NCBI GenBank assembly: GCA_023055355.1 | Contig: JALJCS010000004.1 | Coordinates: 16,522,001-16,586,000, forward strand | DNA length: 64,000 nt | From: Agelaius tricolor | Taxonomy: Eukaryota; Chordata; Aves; Passeriformes; Icteridae | Direction of reading: 5' to 3' | Shown here: in pieces, positions 1 to 14,000 of the stretch | Layout: every line of letters starts with the position of its first letter | How positions within the stretch are numbered: the stretch's first letter is position 1 | Translations under genes and position numbers: made by a program | Notes under the pieces: model-generated | What the model saw: only the letters and a program-made list of their open reading frames with translations | What the model was told of the DNA's origin: nothing | The model's database searches: none

Positions 1-500
1 CCTTTTGCTGCCTTGGACTCTGACGCTTACCTTCAGGCTTCCAGCCTGCTCATGGCTGTTCTTCTGAGATGTCTCTTCACACTCAATCCACCTCCTGACA
101 TTGAGAGCAAGCCCTCCAGCCCTCCTTCCTCTCCTGTCCCTTCTGAACAGCCTGTAGCCATTGATAGCTGCACTCAGGAGCCACGCCTGGCATTCATCCC
201 ACCAAGCTGCAGTGATGGCAAATAGGTGAGAACTTTTGAGCACCACAGTGGCTTCTTGCTCATCCTGTTTGCTGCTCATGCTTCATGCACTGGTGTAGAG
301 ACACTTCAGCAGGGCAGTTGGCCATGTCAGCTTTGTAGAGAAACACCCCTTTAATTTTTTGGAGATATTTCGCTGATGTCAAAAGCTGCAACATTTTGGT
401 TGTGACCCTAGTCACAGATTCTTTTCAGTCTCTTCACATCTCTCTCTTCAGTGTTTGTTTCTCCCAGTGCTGGAACACAAAGGCTTCACCTGATGTTATT
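1..500. other. GC-richer unexplained block at window start
   Basis: The first ~230 bases are richer in C and G than the intron that follows and contain a 70-codon open frame (13-225, +) ending in TAG. The frame is low in complexity (Ser/Pro rich) and I recognise no family. It could be part of an interspersed repeat whose family I cannot name. I do not call a gene here. Confidence 0.25.
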
Positions 501-3500
501 AATCTGTGTTAAATGCTCCTAAGCATTTACTTTTGAAAGTTTTGTCACTGGAATGTGGGAAAGCTAAAGGTATTTTAATAACATTTGAATTCTGTAATAA
601 AAGATTTTGCTGAATATACCTCATTAGATGCACTTGCAGTGAACTGACATAACTGGACCTTATTATCTGACTGATACAATGATTGCAGCTGATACGCTAG
701 CACTTTGAGGTTAGTGTTGAGTGCTATGCTCATTATTTGGAAAGCAAAGTGTGTATGAAACTGTTTGGTTATTGGTTTGCTTGCTGCTATTCAACTGAAG
801 TTCTATTAATAACATTCTTACAAATCTTTTTTAAAAAATAAATTGAAATGCATTAGAATGCAATAAATCAGAATGTGCTATAGCCTTTTTTACTAACTAC
901 AGCAGCAAGGGGCTGTTGCTCATGTCAAATTTCTCCATGAATTTTAAGTCCACTAAGGATTACCGTTTTATGACTTGGGCCAATAAGGTCACTTAAAATC
1001 TGCTTAGAAGCCTTGTTGCAGTAACATAATACTGTCTGTATCCTACTTCTTTTGTATATGAAGTAATTTCACAAACTCCTGCCAAGCCAAATGCTTGAAA
1101 GTTTGTGGTAGCCTTTGTCTCATGGCAATTGGTGGGTGGGAAAGTGGATTATGGTAAATTAATTCAGTCCTTCTGTGACTACCAAAAGTTGAGTGGCAGT
1201 GCTGTGGCCAGGATATGTGTTCTTCAAAGCTGAATTTTACAGTCTGTGAATGTCCTTCTTCATAATTGTAACTTAATCTTACTTTTACCATTTGGTAGAC
1301 CTTTCCCAGGAAACCCAGAAAAGTGTTTCATGCCAGTTAAGGACTTCATCTGTTATTGGTCTTTTCTCAAACTCCTGTTAGCAGTTGTAAACATGCACGA
1401 ATTGCAGTGCCAAATATGCAATTCTGACTTACTTTCCAATTTCTGCATGCGGTATGAAATTTAGATTCTTTCACAGGTTTTTCAGGGAAGGCTGGGGTTT
1501 TGTTGTGTACTTATTTTCATGAAGAAGAGAAAAACAGGAGGAAGAAACATATATGTAATGCAGTCCATTTTGTTCTTCCATATGCATGAGTTTTTTTCAT
1601 TCATTATATTTAGGTTGCCATGTTAAGTTTGCATGTTCAAGTTCACCACTTTGTTAGAGAGGCAAACACAAAAAGAAATGGAGTTAATTTACCTTGTGTT
1701 ATAAATAAGATTTCCTTCAGTTTGACTAGCATTTAGTATTATTCAAGATAGTTATGTTTATAAATACATAGAGAATTTTCTTTTTTGATGAATAAATTAA
1801 TTCACCATACATTTTTCCCAGTAGGAGAAAATAGAAATAATGTATAATTTCATTGAATCAATATACAAAATGAAAAGAAATAATCAGAGAATATGTTTTA
1901 TGTATTGCTTTCATTATCCTGCAAGGAATTGTAATAGGCTTCTCTAATTATATTTTTCTTCTGAATAGTGATGCTAACAAAATGTCTCTGCTGTATTGTA
2001 TAGTCAGGAGATACCTATAGACAGCCAAGTAACTGAGCAGAACACTTAGTAACCAGTTATCTCTACAGTGCTTACTTTATCAAACAAGAGAGGTTAGATA
2101 TTTCAGATTAATATATACAAAGCAGAATACAGAGACAGAGCAGAGCAAAACAGACTAGCCAAGAATGACAAGGTCGAGGGTAATATATCACTCGTTTGGC
2201 TCTCTGGGTCACAGTAGTTTTAAATATTTGAGAATCCATTCCAAGAGTAATACAGAGTTCTTTGTTTTGTTTTAGATCTTCGACCAGATCTTATCTACAT
2301 TCATGGAGCTGGACTGTAAATCACCCAGTCTCTTTCAAGTTGGCTGCTTTGTAGAAAGTCTGAGAGGCAGTAGGTAGTGGACATAGTAGAGGATTTGCAG
2401 GAGCTTTTTTTTGCACTGTATTCTTAATTTCATATCTACCAACAGAAAGTGTAGCACATGCTAATAACCACTCCAGACTTTTCAAAGATTATTTTCTTCA
2501 CTGTCACAGCAGACAGCTAATGGTTAGGTTGTGGTTAGCATCTCACTTCCTGCTTTGAACAAAATTTCCCAATGTTTTCCCAAAGCATGAGAACATGCAT
2601 ATGTACTAGGAAAAATAAACTTCCATACAATTTGTTAACACAGTAACTGCTACCTAATGCACGTACACCATCAAGATTTAAAATTTTAGCTGTAGTTGAA
2701 TTTTTTTGTAGGAGGATATATATTCTCACAAATCACAGAGTGAGGGAGAGAAAGCATATGTTCACAAAAGAAAAAAATGCAGAAAATATCAAAACATTTT
2801 TAGGAGGCAAGTGATGAGAAATGAATGTCTGATAATATTAGAGAAGAAAAAGCTTTGTTTTCATTAAACTGATGAACATGGAATAAAGTTTCTCTGTCTT
2901 AGAGAACATGACAGATCACTCTGACCACTTAAATAATGGCATCACTGGTCTGCTAGCAAAGATACCTAGTGGTTGCTAATTTTTATGGTAGTCTTTTGTC
3001 ATGTAAAGGTTACTTACCACAAATGAAGCAGAGTGCCCCAGGCAACAATTAGATAACTATTTCCATTGCTGTGACCCTTTGCCAGATTAAACTCAGGTGA
3101 CTGGTCTTATTTCATATCAGGCAGTCTTATACTTTTGATAGGAAACAACTGTTCCCCTTGTATGAATTTTGACTTGTGTGGGCAGCAAAATGGTCAGATG
3201 AATGAGGAGAAATGCACTGTGCCTTCAAGTCATCCTGCGAGCCAGCTGTCCTGTACTGTGGTGAGTTTCTCTCTTCTATCCTGCTTGACTGGGCATGCCA
3301 CTGACTCTCCTACAGCTTAGCTCCTCCCAGTCTTGACTTAGCCCCTCAGTTGTCCATGGTGAGCTCAAAATGCTGTCCTCTCCATCTGTGGCACTTCCCT
3401 CTCTGGAACTGCTGCTGTGCCAAATACCACAGATCACAGCCTGCACAGGAGTAATCACAAGCTGGTGATTATCTGACGGGCTCTGTACCAGCCAGACCTG

Positions 3501-6500
3501 GGAAATTCACAGAGCACAGACAAAGTGTTTTTTCCTATATGTGCAAGGAATGATGGAAATAGTTAATTATACTTTTTTTTTTAAACCAGAGAAAACCCAC
3601 TTGGTATTTAACAAAATATCCAGTATTGAGAATAAAGAAGAGCATTTGCCATTAAGAAGTTGCCTGTTAAGCTTAGAAGTTTTCTGTCTTTACATTGTAC
3701 AGTAAGTGCCAGCTATGCAAATGTTACTTCCATTTACATCACACAAAATGGGATGCTTTCACTGAAGCTTCATTATCAACAAATTCTCAGATTCCTACAA
3801 GTACCTAAAATCATGTAATTTCTTAATGCTACTCTCCGTTACAATTGCTGATCTGATTATTGTGAAATCAGATATATTCTGCATCTAGCAGCCTTTCCTT
3901 CTTACTAGAATTATCATTATGGCTCAGAAGTGTTAGAAATTAAGACCATCATATTTGGCAGTTGCATGCAGTTGCTGTTGTCTTCTGTGCACTTTGCACT
4001 TTAGGGGTGGATCCAACCAATTTTCCAGTGGTAGCTGCTGCTGCTTCCACACAGCTTGTTGCACTCCCATCTATGATCATGTTTGCATGATCAGACATGT
4101 GAGCTTTTTGTTGCATTTATTCAAAATAAAAGGCTATCATTTCAAGTGAGTGCATTTCTGAAAACATATCTAATGATACCTCAGCTGTGGTTGTATGTGA
4201 TTTTCTGACAAGTTTTTTCAATGTGTAGGCATGAATTTGAGGTCATGGCATTGGGCCATGAGTTAACCTTACAATGTAAAATTGCTTCTCACTTGCATGT
4301 CATGAAAACACGTGTTTTACAGCCGCAGTATTTTTTACAACATAGAACCAAGGCTGACCATGTGATGAACAAAAACCAATGTCAGTCCTGCTGTCAGAGT
4401 AACAAAAAGGTGGCAAACATTGTAGGTTGCAAAATAAGAGTTTATAGAGGTAAGATTTAGAGCTCTTTGATGGAGAAGATAAAACTTTGAAAGTGCACTG
4501 CACTTGTACCCAAGTGTTCCTTTCAGAACATTAAAATGGCAGCATGACAGCCTTGGATGTTGCAGCTGAAACAAAATACTATTACAATGGTTAAATCAGA
4601 TCTTGTGACCAGTTACAGTCATTAAACTGGGTAATGAGCATGATAGTGGGAGCTCAGGAAATTCCTTCCTGGTATAGGGAAAGAGGTAAGTTGGGTAGAA
4701 ACTGCTACGTGCTTTAAGCTCGCTTGCTCATGGGCTTACCTGCACTGCAGGGTTAATGAAGCTGTTGCTTGCTTTGCTTTCAGGTAGGCACAGCAGAAAG
4801 GGGTTCTTGTGCATCCTTATGACTGTGCTAGGTATTGTCAGTGGGACTTTGAAAACCCAAGTTTTCATTGAGTTCTTTCACTGTCCGCTCACTGACAACA
4901 CTGTATATCCACATCTGGAAGCATTCTGAACACACTCTTTTTCACCTCAGGGCTCTACTCTTGTTTTATTATTTGCCTTGAGAAGAACATAAGCAAATAA
5001 TATGCTATCTCTTTTTGTCCAGAAGACTGTTGCTTAGCTCTGTTAATTAAATAATAAAGAGGAACCATATCAAAGTCCACCTAGCATCTGAGCTTTTTTC
5101 ACTCCTCTGTAGAGGAAAAGATAGTTAAAACAAAAGCAGGAAGAGAAATGGGAGCTTGTTTCAGAGCAGACAACTATTCTGACTTCACTGTAGGCATTCA
5201 GTTGTAATCCAAGAAGTCAAACCAATGCAGTAGGAAGAAGATATTTACAATGTAGACTGGACAAAACCTGTCAACAGAAATAATCTGTGGTTTAGATATC
5301 TACTTTCAAATGAAGACCTTATAAGTATTACTTAAACTTTACTAGTAGTGTTATTTAAATAAATAACCCCATACTGGGAAATATAGCAAAGCCTACTAAA
5401 CAAATGAATAACATATCTTAAAACTTCCAATTAGAATAACTGTTTTGCATTTTTCAATGGCTAAAGTATAGATCAGGTGCTTGTTTCTTTTACAGTCTGG
5501 CACACTTTCTTATCTTTTTTTTTCCCTTTTCTAGAGGCAAATATTCACACATGCACATGCACATGTGCACACAGTAATGTTTAGCCACAGCAATACTTGA
5601 TGTGGTCAGAAGTGCTGGGAGTGCTCACTTGTGAGCTCCCTGGCCACACCAGCCGCCCATCAACTTTCTCTCTCCATATTTGCTCCATGGCCATCAGAGC
5701 TGTACTGTTTACTGGGGGACAGTAGTTAATATTTTCTATGTATACAGACTACAGCTAATTACTCATTATGAAGAGAACTTCCAGTGGAAAATTGTGAATT
5801 TTAAACTCAAAAACCAAAATACTTTCTGAGGAGGAGAAGTTTGCCCTCTCTAACAATTCAATCTGGTATAATTAACTTTTTTTACTGGTCATGATCCAAA
5901 CCAATTGTAAGAATTAAACTTTACTTGTGATCAGCTCCTTCTCTCTGAAAACAGTATTTGATGTTAATTCTAGTAGTGTAACTTTGTAAAATTCCATTCT
6001 GCTCTGACTTAGGGCAGACAAACCCCTAGTAATTAGGTAAAGCTTCAGATAGCCAGTATAGTGTTCTATTTGGGTCTTTAAAAAGTAATTGATGCTTTGT
6101 GATAGGAAAGACCATGGACATCTATTTGTGATAGTTGGTGGTAGAAGAGAGCATGACCATCTATTTAATGATTTTATTGAAGGATGAATAAAGCCCTATC
6201 ATCGGTTCACTTGCCAGCCTTGGTTTCTTAAAGTATTGATAACCCAAATGTCATGCTCAGGTGCCCAGGTTTCTCAAATTAGTCAGCTCCTAGTGTTTGA
6301 GAATTAATTATTCCTTGATTTTCATGGTATCCTTTCGGTCAGGGAGATGTTTATAATGTTTACCATAAATAATATAAAAAGTGCTCTGATTAATATGAGC
6401 AGGCTATTTAATCTCACTATTTTCCAGAGAGGAGAGTGGCTAGCTGTAACCTCCCTACCATCAAAGACTGGTGCTGCAATTTCTGCTTTTGAAGTACAAT

Positions 6501-7845
6501 TACAGAATGGAAACTAAATAACCTGTAGGAAGGTTTTTTTTGCACTTATGACAGTTCCTCTGCTGTTGTCAACCCAGTCAGATTAATTATTAGACTAGGT
6601 GATAAATTCTACTGTACTCTGTTACACTTCATTGTGATCTGTGCTATTTTTATTTTGCCTCGTAGGCCGATGGAGATAATTACTGTTGCTTTGTTTCAAA
6701 TATAGGAAAGAATTTTAGAGGATGCTTAGAAATAAGCCCATTTTCAAGTGTTTTTCTGACTTGGGGTGTTTTCCTGAAGTGTGAAATATTTCAGCCTAAG
6801 GCTGCAGACAGGACTGGCATTTTTGGATTCTACTCCTTTTTTTTTTCTTTCAGAAAAAAGAGCACTGTGAAAATTGTTGTTTATCCCAGTTGATGGAGTG
6901 TTATAAATCATGATTATTTTCAACCTTTTGGTTGAGATTATTTTGTTTTCACAGCCAGAAGCAGTAAAATAATCAATCATGTAATAATGCCATGGATAAT
7001 TATCATGTTGCTTGGTGTTCTTTGAGCTACTGCAGGTGTGTTCAGAGCCTCTACTGGTTGTGTTTAAACTGTGACTTTACAACTGAGGTGGTGAAGAACT
7101 TCGGAATGTACTCACAATTGCTTTTTTTTTGCTTTTTTTCCCCCCAAAGCATAATGCACTAGCAACAAATACCACTCATTATTAAATCTATAATTACTTT
7201 TGGGTTTTTTTTCCTCTGATTCAAAGCTTTTATATGCTCACTGGTATATTGTCTCTGAGTGTTCAGCATATAATTGTACAGAAAAGCTATGTTTGTGATA
7301 GCTAGTAGACTTAGTTACATTTCTGCTAAATTAGAAATCACATTGAAATCCATTTGTGGCATAAAAAAACCTCAAGTGTTTTTCAGTGTAAATATAATGG
7401 AGCTAATTCTTACTTATTAAACACTCAGAACAGTTTTATTATTTTAATTTGTTTCCAAAGAGTGCTTTATGTTTTGCTTTTCTTGCAAAATCACCGTTCT
7501 GGGAGACTGTGGAGTTCCTCTCTCACAGATTTGTCTGAAATTCTGTGGTGAGCTGTAGTGATATAAATCACAACAGTCCTCCAAAAACTCTCTTCTTCCT
7601 TTCCTCTGTCTTAGTTTCTTGCTTCCATGCTTCTCCCTGTTTTGTGCTGACTGAAACACTCGTGCAGCTGCACTGGGAACCACATCAGGGAGCTAACCTT
7701 TTCCCCTCTCAGCCTCTGGGCAACTGAGGTACAAAAGATTAACGGATATTTGCTGCAGACATGAGATTCAGGTGCCCACATGCTTTTGAAAACCGTGGTA
7801 GACATCTGTCTGCATCTTTTGGCATCAAATTCTTTACTAATCTGG

Positions 7846-7912
7846 CCTAAGGTGACTTGGCCAGGACTTTGCAGGAAGTGCTAAGAATTGAAAATAGGAT
7901 TTGGATTTTCTT
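7846..7912 (-). repeat. MIR-like SINE fragment
   Basis: The segment follows the reverse complement of the MIR core: a GGTGACTTGG block, then a stretch ending in GCAGGAAGT, then GAATTGAAAATAGGATTTGG, in the order expected of an amniote MIR read on the minus strand. It is old and diverged, and only about 65 bases can be followed by eye. This is a resemblance judged by reading, not by a library search. Confidence 0.45.
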
Positions 7913-9539
7913 TCATCATGTAGGCTGTTTTCTGTTAAATGTTCTCCACTTTACATTGTAAAATAAGAGGACCTGGACTTTATTGTAACTTTATCAGAGT
8001 GTTTTGGCTGTGAATTAATAGAATAATTTGTAATCCAAAGTTTAACGTCTTCAAAACTTAGCTGCACACTGAAAATATTGACTTGAAATGAGTATCTTCT
8101 TTTCCATGGGTTCTGTCTGTTTCACTGTAATGTTTTGACAGCTGTTAATGAGGCTTCTTCTGTGACTGAAATCAGAACAAATCTTTACCTCTGGTTTGTC
8201 TCACTAGCATTTCTGAACTCTCATTTTAAGTGGCAAATAGGAGCTGCAGGAGGAAGAATCTAAATTATTTAATAGCTAAGCTCTATGATGAAAGTTGTGC
8301 AATGAAAGGATAAAGATTGACAGTGCAGTTGAAAATGCAGCTGTGTGGTTAATGTAAAATATGCTTTAACAGTATGAGGTGTTGAAATAAATCAAGGTAT
8401 TCATTGAAGTCTGCTTTTGAATCCCTGTTAATAATATTTTAAATTACTTATCTGATTTCGTTCTTCTCACACTGACTTCATTGTACTTTCTAAGGCGCCT
8501 GGCTGATGATTAAGAAGATAAACTGCATCTTCAGTATACTTTTTTCTGTTTTGAGGGTTTGTTCCAGCTCTGTGTGAAAATCAAGAAGCAGTCCTCTATA
8601 GTTCTGTGCTGATGACCAACTGATCTTTTTTATGGTGTTTTAGAGTGGTTTGATGGAAGAATTAAATGAAGAAGTTCCTGCAGGAACATTGTAAAATTTA
8701 TAAAGTGTTTTTTTCATTATGCACTTAACAACAAGTGTTCTGAAACAGATTACTAGTCTGTCTTGGATAAATCTGTGAACAAACATTCACAGCAACAGAG
8801 ATTAATGCAATATGAAGATTGCTTCTTTATGCCTTAAATGACAAAATACAAAATTTTGAATGTCTCTTAACATGTGTTTGAGAAATGAGTCTTCACTGTC
8901 CAGAATGAAAGCTATTTATTGTCTATGGGTTTTTAATATTTTATTCAAAATAGATGTATTTTCCATCCAAATACTGATACTCTTTATTGCTACAGATCAT
9001 AAACCTTGTGTCTGTCTTTTGTCCTGTAGTGTAGTTCCCACACTTTGCAGTAGAATGTTTTTCCTCATACTTACTGAAATGAAAACATTTCAATATAGCT
9101 ATTAGGTAAAATAGAAAAAAGCTTATAGAGGGGAAAAATCCAAGCTAATGAAACAAGATGTTTTCTTTAACAGGGAATGCCTATGAATTGTGGGAATGTA
9201 TTCTGTATAAGTCAACCCTGGCTTTTTTAAAAGGTTTCTTGTCTTGTTATATACCAGCTTTCTGAAGGTTCTCTGACTTTTAGGCTGCTATTTCTTTTAC
9301 TTTAAATATACTTTTTAAATGTTATTTTGATATTATAACAGAGCAGGCTTAGAAGAACTTACTCCCTTTCTAATGGTCTCGTGGTGAGAACGTTTTATTA
9401 CTATGAATTTAGCTGAAAGTAATTTGGAAGAGTTTTGGATGGCCAAAGCACACATTTAATAAGTTAACATGCTAACCTATGAACAGTATGCTTTGTGAGC
9501 TGATAACCAGCTTAGAAGTGACTGTTTTGCAGACTTCGC

Positions 9540-9950
9540 CGTTGTCTCAGTAGAGCAACTGCAAGAGAAAGTGAAGGCTATTTTCCTCACCTTCAGCTTT
9601 TTTTTTATGTGAAGCTGCAGCAGTTAAGAAATGTGTGCTGTGAAGGTTCTAATCTGCCATGAAAGGCAGAAGGGGTGCACTGATTTTATGCTACAAACTG
9701 CATCTTTTGTAGCCTATTCACCACCCTTTACAGGTCTGCCAAGCCCACTCTGCAATTGGTTGCCAGGGGCTGCAGATGTTGGAAAAGAGAAATTTCAATG
9801 AAAGACCCTGATTCAGCAACCCAAGCAGCCTGCCTCCCCCAGCCAAAGTAATCAGATTGGCAGCTGAATCAAAGGGTACAGTGGGCCCTTTGTTTGGGAG
9901 CTCCAGAGGCTAGTAATTGACAGAAGGTCAACAAAGTTTTATGAAGAAAA
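9540..9950. promoter_or_regulatory. Candidate intronic regulatory block with HMG-box motifs
   Basis: Within about 70 bases there is an ATCAAAG site (9868-9874, TCF/LEF type), CCTTTGTT (9887-9894) and AACAAAG (9930-9936), both SOX/TCF type, with an E-box CAGCTG at 9861-9866 and a TAATTGA homeobox-type core at 9914-9920. The block is more balanced in base composition than its flanks and has no repeat signature. Such clusters occur in developmental enhancers, and ROR2 is active in cartilage and limb, but the motifs are short and common. This is inference only. Confidence 0.2.
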
Positions 9951-10243
9951 GAACAGAATATTAGAGGGTATTAGGCTGAAGAGAGAGAGAGTTTGGGAGT
10001 TTTGCGTTATTGGAAGAAAGTTAGAACTTGACTAAAAGGTTACAGCCGCAGGAAGCAAAGGTTGTATATTGATGTTTAAATCTGAAAATAGTTTCAGCTA
10101 CAGAAAGAGGATTATTGATGAGCGGAAGAAATGTCAGAACAAAAATCTGCAGCTTTGCTAATTGTAGGGCTGTGCAATTTTTAGTGTTGAAGGATTTATT
10201 TGTAGGCTTTGGGATTTAAAATACAATGGTAGAGGGATGGTTC

Positions 10244-10400
10244 ATTCATAGAATCATAAGATTGGAAAAGATCCTAAGAAATCCTGTTTCATCTGGGAGA
10301 AGAAGCGTCCATTACCTGTGCAATATCATATGCATTAGACTGTTGCCAAATCTGCCACACTAGAAAATTTCATCTACTGAGACCTATGTGTTTGAAGAAA
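10244..10400 (-). repeat. CR1 LINE 3'-end fragment, degraded
   Basis: It begins with the CATAGAATCAT-type motif that is the reverse complement of the CR1 3' terminus, followed by a diverged version of the usual GGTTGGAAAAGATC block. Similarity fades by about 10400. The orientation is minus. It may be the 3' end of the same old insertion as the fragment at 10740-11010. Confidence 0.5.
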
Positions 10401-10739
10401 ACTTGTCCTCAGTCCATAGCTTAATCTTCTTCAGACCAAGCAGGCTTAGTAATCATTATGTTTTTGATTTTCTTAATCATGTTTTGTAGACTATCTTCAT
10501 GGTGCTAGTAATTGTATTTTACTTTTACTCTCATCTATCTTGAAATGGAACACAGAAAATTGAAGAAAGTAGTCTAAGGCCTTACTGGCTTTGAGTACAG
10601 GGGGAAGATTACTGCTTTTTATTTTTGAAGTCTGCCTTGTTTGCAGTACCTTGTGATTGTTGACTTATGTCTGATTCTAATCAGCGTCAGCCAAGTCAAC
10701 TTTGGCTTCTATTTTAGTTATTACTCTTCTCTCTGCTTT

Positions 10740-11010
10740 ATCGTAAATGCTTAAAAATAACTCCTTTGTTCCATTATTTTTCCAGGAATTGAAGTTAAGC
10801 TGATAGCTCTATAATTCTCTGGCACACCTTTTTTTACCCTTTTTAATAAATAATAGGAAACACTCGTGTGATTTCTCATATTTTAAGATCTCATCTCTGC
10901 TCTGCAAATAATGAAAGACAGTTAATAACATTGCATGGTATTGCATCAGCCAACCCTTAACTGCTCTAAATCAATCAGGCCCACTCTGTTTGAAAATACC
11001 TGAATACTGT
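10740..11010 (-). repeat. Old CR1 LINE fragment (reverse-transcriptase region)
   Basis: The segment follows the order of the CR1 reverse-transcriptase 3' region in antisense: a block around CTTTGTTCCATTATTTTTCC, then GAAGTTAAGCTGATAG, then TCTATAATTCTCTGG, then a CATCAGCC-containing block and AATCAGGCCC. It is heavily diverged with no coding frame left. The same orientation as 10244-10400 suggests one ancient insertion that has lost its middle. Confidence 0.5.
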
Positions 11011-14000
11011 TTTTCTCTTTCTGTGGGAGACTGAGGCCTTGTTTTGTTCCTGGTATCAATTATGGTAACCCCCTCCCTGTGACTGGCTTTCTGATGAAGA
11101 TTAATGTGTTGTTTTGATGTCTGCTTATGGCCATGAGCATTTTGGAATCCGTTTATTGCACTTACCGCTCAAGTAATGAATGATCTGCGAAGTCATAACC
11201 GTTTCAGAGGAAAAAATCAGTTATTTTATGATGAGTGGTGTGTGCCCTGTGAATTGATACTGTGATCACCTGGTCAACTAAGTTTTCAAAAGTGTTAAAG
11301 AGCCTTCCTGCCCCAATAACTCTGGATATTTGCTTCTGTATTTCGTTGGTCATTGGTGCATAAAATGGAGTAGTGGGCCTACCTGTGTTGAATCTTGTCA
11401 GTAAGAAAGTTGTCCTCATGTTTTCAGGAGAAGCGAAACTAAAAAATAAGTGATAATTATTTATATACATGTAGGAAAAGAATTTTCTGTAACATGTTTC
11501 CTTGCTACAGTTCACTATGTGAATCAAAGGAACTGCATGCATTTTTTACATCAAAAATATAGATTATTATATTATTTTAAATATGGGTTTTCTTTTGGAG
11601 TGGGATTTTCCATAAGTTGAAATGGCTTGCTTTAGTGCCTTGAAAAGTTAAGAAATCATTTTTGTGTGGTGAGCAGTTTAAAAGAGTCACTGTTTACAGC
11701 ATCTGCATTTTACTTGATTGTGTGTTCCATAAAAAGAGGATTAATAAGGTATTCCTTAGTATCTGGCAAGTGGCACATCTGGCCATTGGCATTCAGGCTG
11801 AGTTCTGGTTCTGTTGAAGTCTTGTCTGGTCATGCAATGCGGAAGGAGAAGAGGGCACTCATGATCTCTTCTACGTCCCACTCCTACAGCAAACATAAAT
11901 TAAAGAAGTGAGTCTTTAGAAATTAACTGTGATACACTTAATGTCTGTGGAGAGAACATATGCTAGTGAAAAGTGTGAGAATAACTATACAGGAGCAGAT
12001 GAGAGGTCTGTGCAGTGCTGTGTCTTGGCTCTGATGGCAGCAAAAAAGGTAATGCTGAAGTAGAAGTGTAAGAAGAGATCTAAGTACATAGTCCTACTTT
12101 GTGCTGGGTATTTACCCAGTCTCTAGCCATTTTTAACTCAGGGACTTTAATATGACCACACAGGATTTCTGTGAGAGAGGTCTCACTGAACTTGTCCAGT
12201 CTTACCTGTGGGTCATCTGAACTCTGCACTCAGTCCAATTACATCTCCTCTGAGAAAATGTTACCTTGTTTTATCTTTGTTTTGAAGGTGATAGTTACTA
12301 TTTTTTCTAGGACTGCCATTTTTGGCAAGAGAGTCCATCCACTCTGTAGACTCTCATGACTCTGTAGAGCTTTACAGTCATTGAACTCAGACATCTCCTT
12401 CTCAAAGCAACAAATCCTAGTAGCAGTACAAAAACTGGTTTATGAATAAATATTCTCACTTCTCTGAAACTGTTCCAACTCTTCTGTACCCATTTTGAAG
12501 TAAAAGAGACTCAATAGCACACAAGAAGAGCATACTTACTGCCAGAGTGAGTTGGTAAGACCACATGTAAGGTTCAATCATTGAGCATTTATTTTCTTAC
12601 CAGTTTTTAATAACAACTGTATAGTGGATTGCTGCTGTTCTTTCAGTTTTGTGTTTTGCAAGTCTACCTCTTTTCTTAGTGCTGTGTGACAATGCTGCAT
12701 TTGTTATAGATATAAAAAACAATGTGACTACCTGGTATCTTCGTGACATCTAAAACCAGTTTAGTGAACAATTATGTTTTTACTAGTACTATTTTTTTAC
12801 TGATGAAAACTGACAGTGAAAATTGGGCACCTTAAATTACTTCATGGACTTTTTTTCCCTTCAGGGAATGCAACAGCACATAAATATTCTTCTAGGAAAA
12901 GATACCGGAAGCAGGAAGAAAAAAGCAAAATGGGATACCCTTATGGAAATATTGATTAAACAAAGTGAGAAAAGGGAGTTAAAAATCAGGAGTAGACAGA
13001 AGCATAGTTGTGTAGGCATCTTCGAACAAGAGTAAGACTGCAGAGAGTTGATAATGGGACATGATCAGGGTCCATGTGTACTATAGCGAGGAAAATTGGG
13101 AAAAAAAAAGACAAAAATTACTAGGTGTTTAGGTGAACACCATGGGTTCACTCCTGGCAGGAAAAACATACTATATTATTAGTGCAAAATCAGAAAGCAC
13201 TGAAAATAAAAAAAAAAGAAAATAATATTCAAGAGGGGTACACAGCTCTTAAGTTCTTGACTTCAGAATATTTAAATTCTGTCAATACAAGAGAAAAAAG
13301 ATTTTGTTTTAGTGACTTGCTGGTTGCCTTTATGGTGTTAAAAACTTAATTTTTCAAATTGATAATAATTTTTTTGTGTTTTCAGTTGTGGTAGAGAAAC
13401 TTTAGGATTAAAGCTTGGAATTCATCATAAATATGGTTGAAGTGGAATTTTGCAGTTTGCAGAAAATATACATGTTTCTTTCATAAAAGCAAGTTTAAGT
13501 GACAGACCTGATTTGTATTTATGATTTGCAAAGAATGCAAAGGTTTTTAATTTTAGCTTTGCTTTGTACTGGAGATTTTGATAATGGGTGGCATCTATGG
13601 TTTGTAATGGTTTTCTGGTCAAACACATATGAAGATTGATGTTTTTTCCAGACAGAAACATATCAAGTACAAGACTGGATCACATAAAAGTATTTTTGGA
13701 ATTTTTCAAATCAGCAAGTGCTTCCGTTTCTTTCCACCTTTGCTCTGAAAAACTTAAAAAGATTAAGAGATATGGGCCTGGGAAGGAGAGATGAGAGAGG
13801 AAAACATTTCTGTGCTCATTTATCTGAACTTCTAATGTCTTTTTCTGTTGTAAGTCCCATGAGATTACTGAAGAAATGGAAACAATTATTTTAAAGTTGA
13901 AGATGTGGTATTAAGCCAAAAGTGCCACTCAGATCTCAGGCAAGTCTGGATAGCTGAGTGTTAAGCAATCAAATAACCTTAAGGACAGTTTTGTAATAAT

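Noticed and set aside
5549..5578. CACATG-rich tract with a 12-bp palindrome in intron 1
   Set aside because: It is a short purine-pyrimidine simple repeat; the palindrome follows from the repeat unit.
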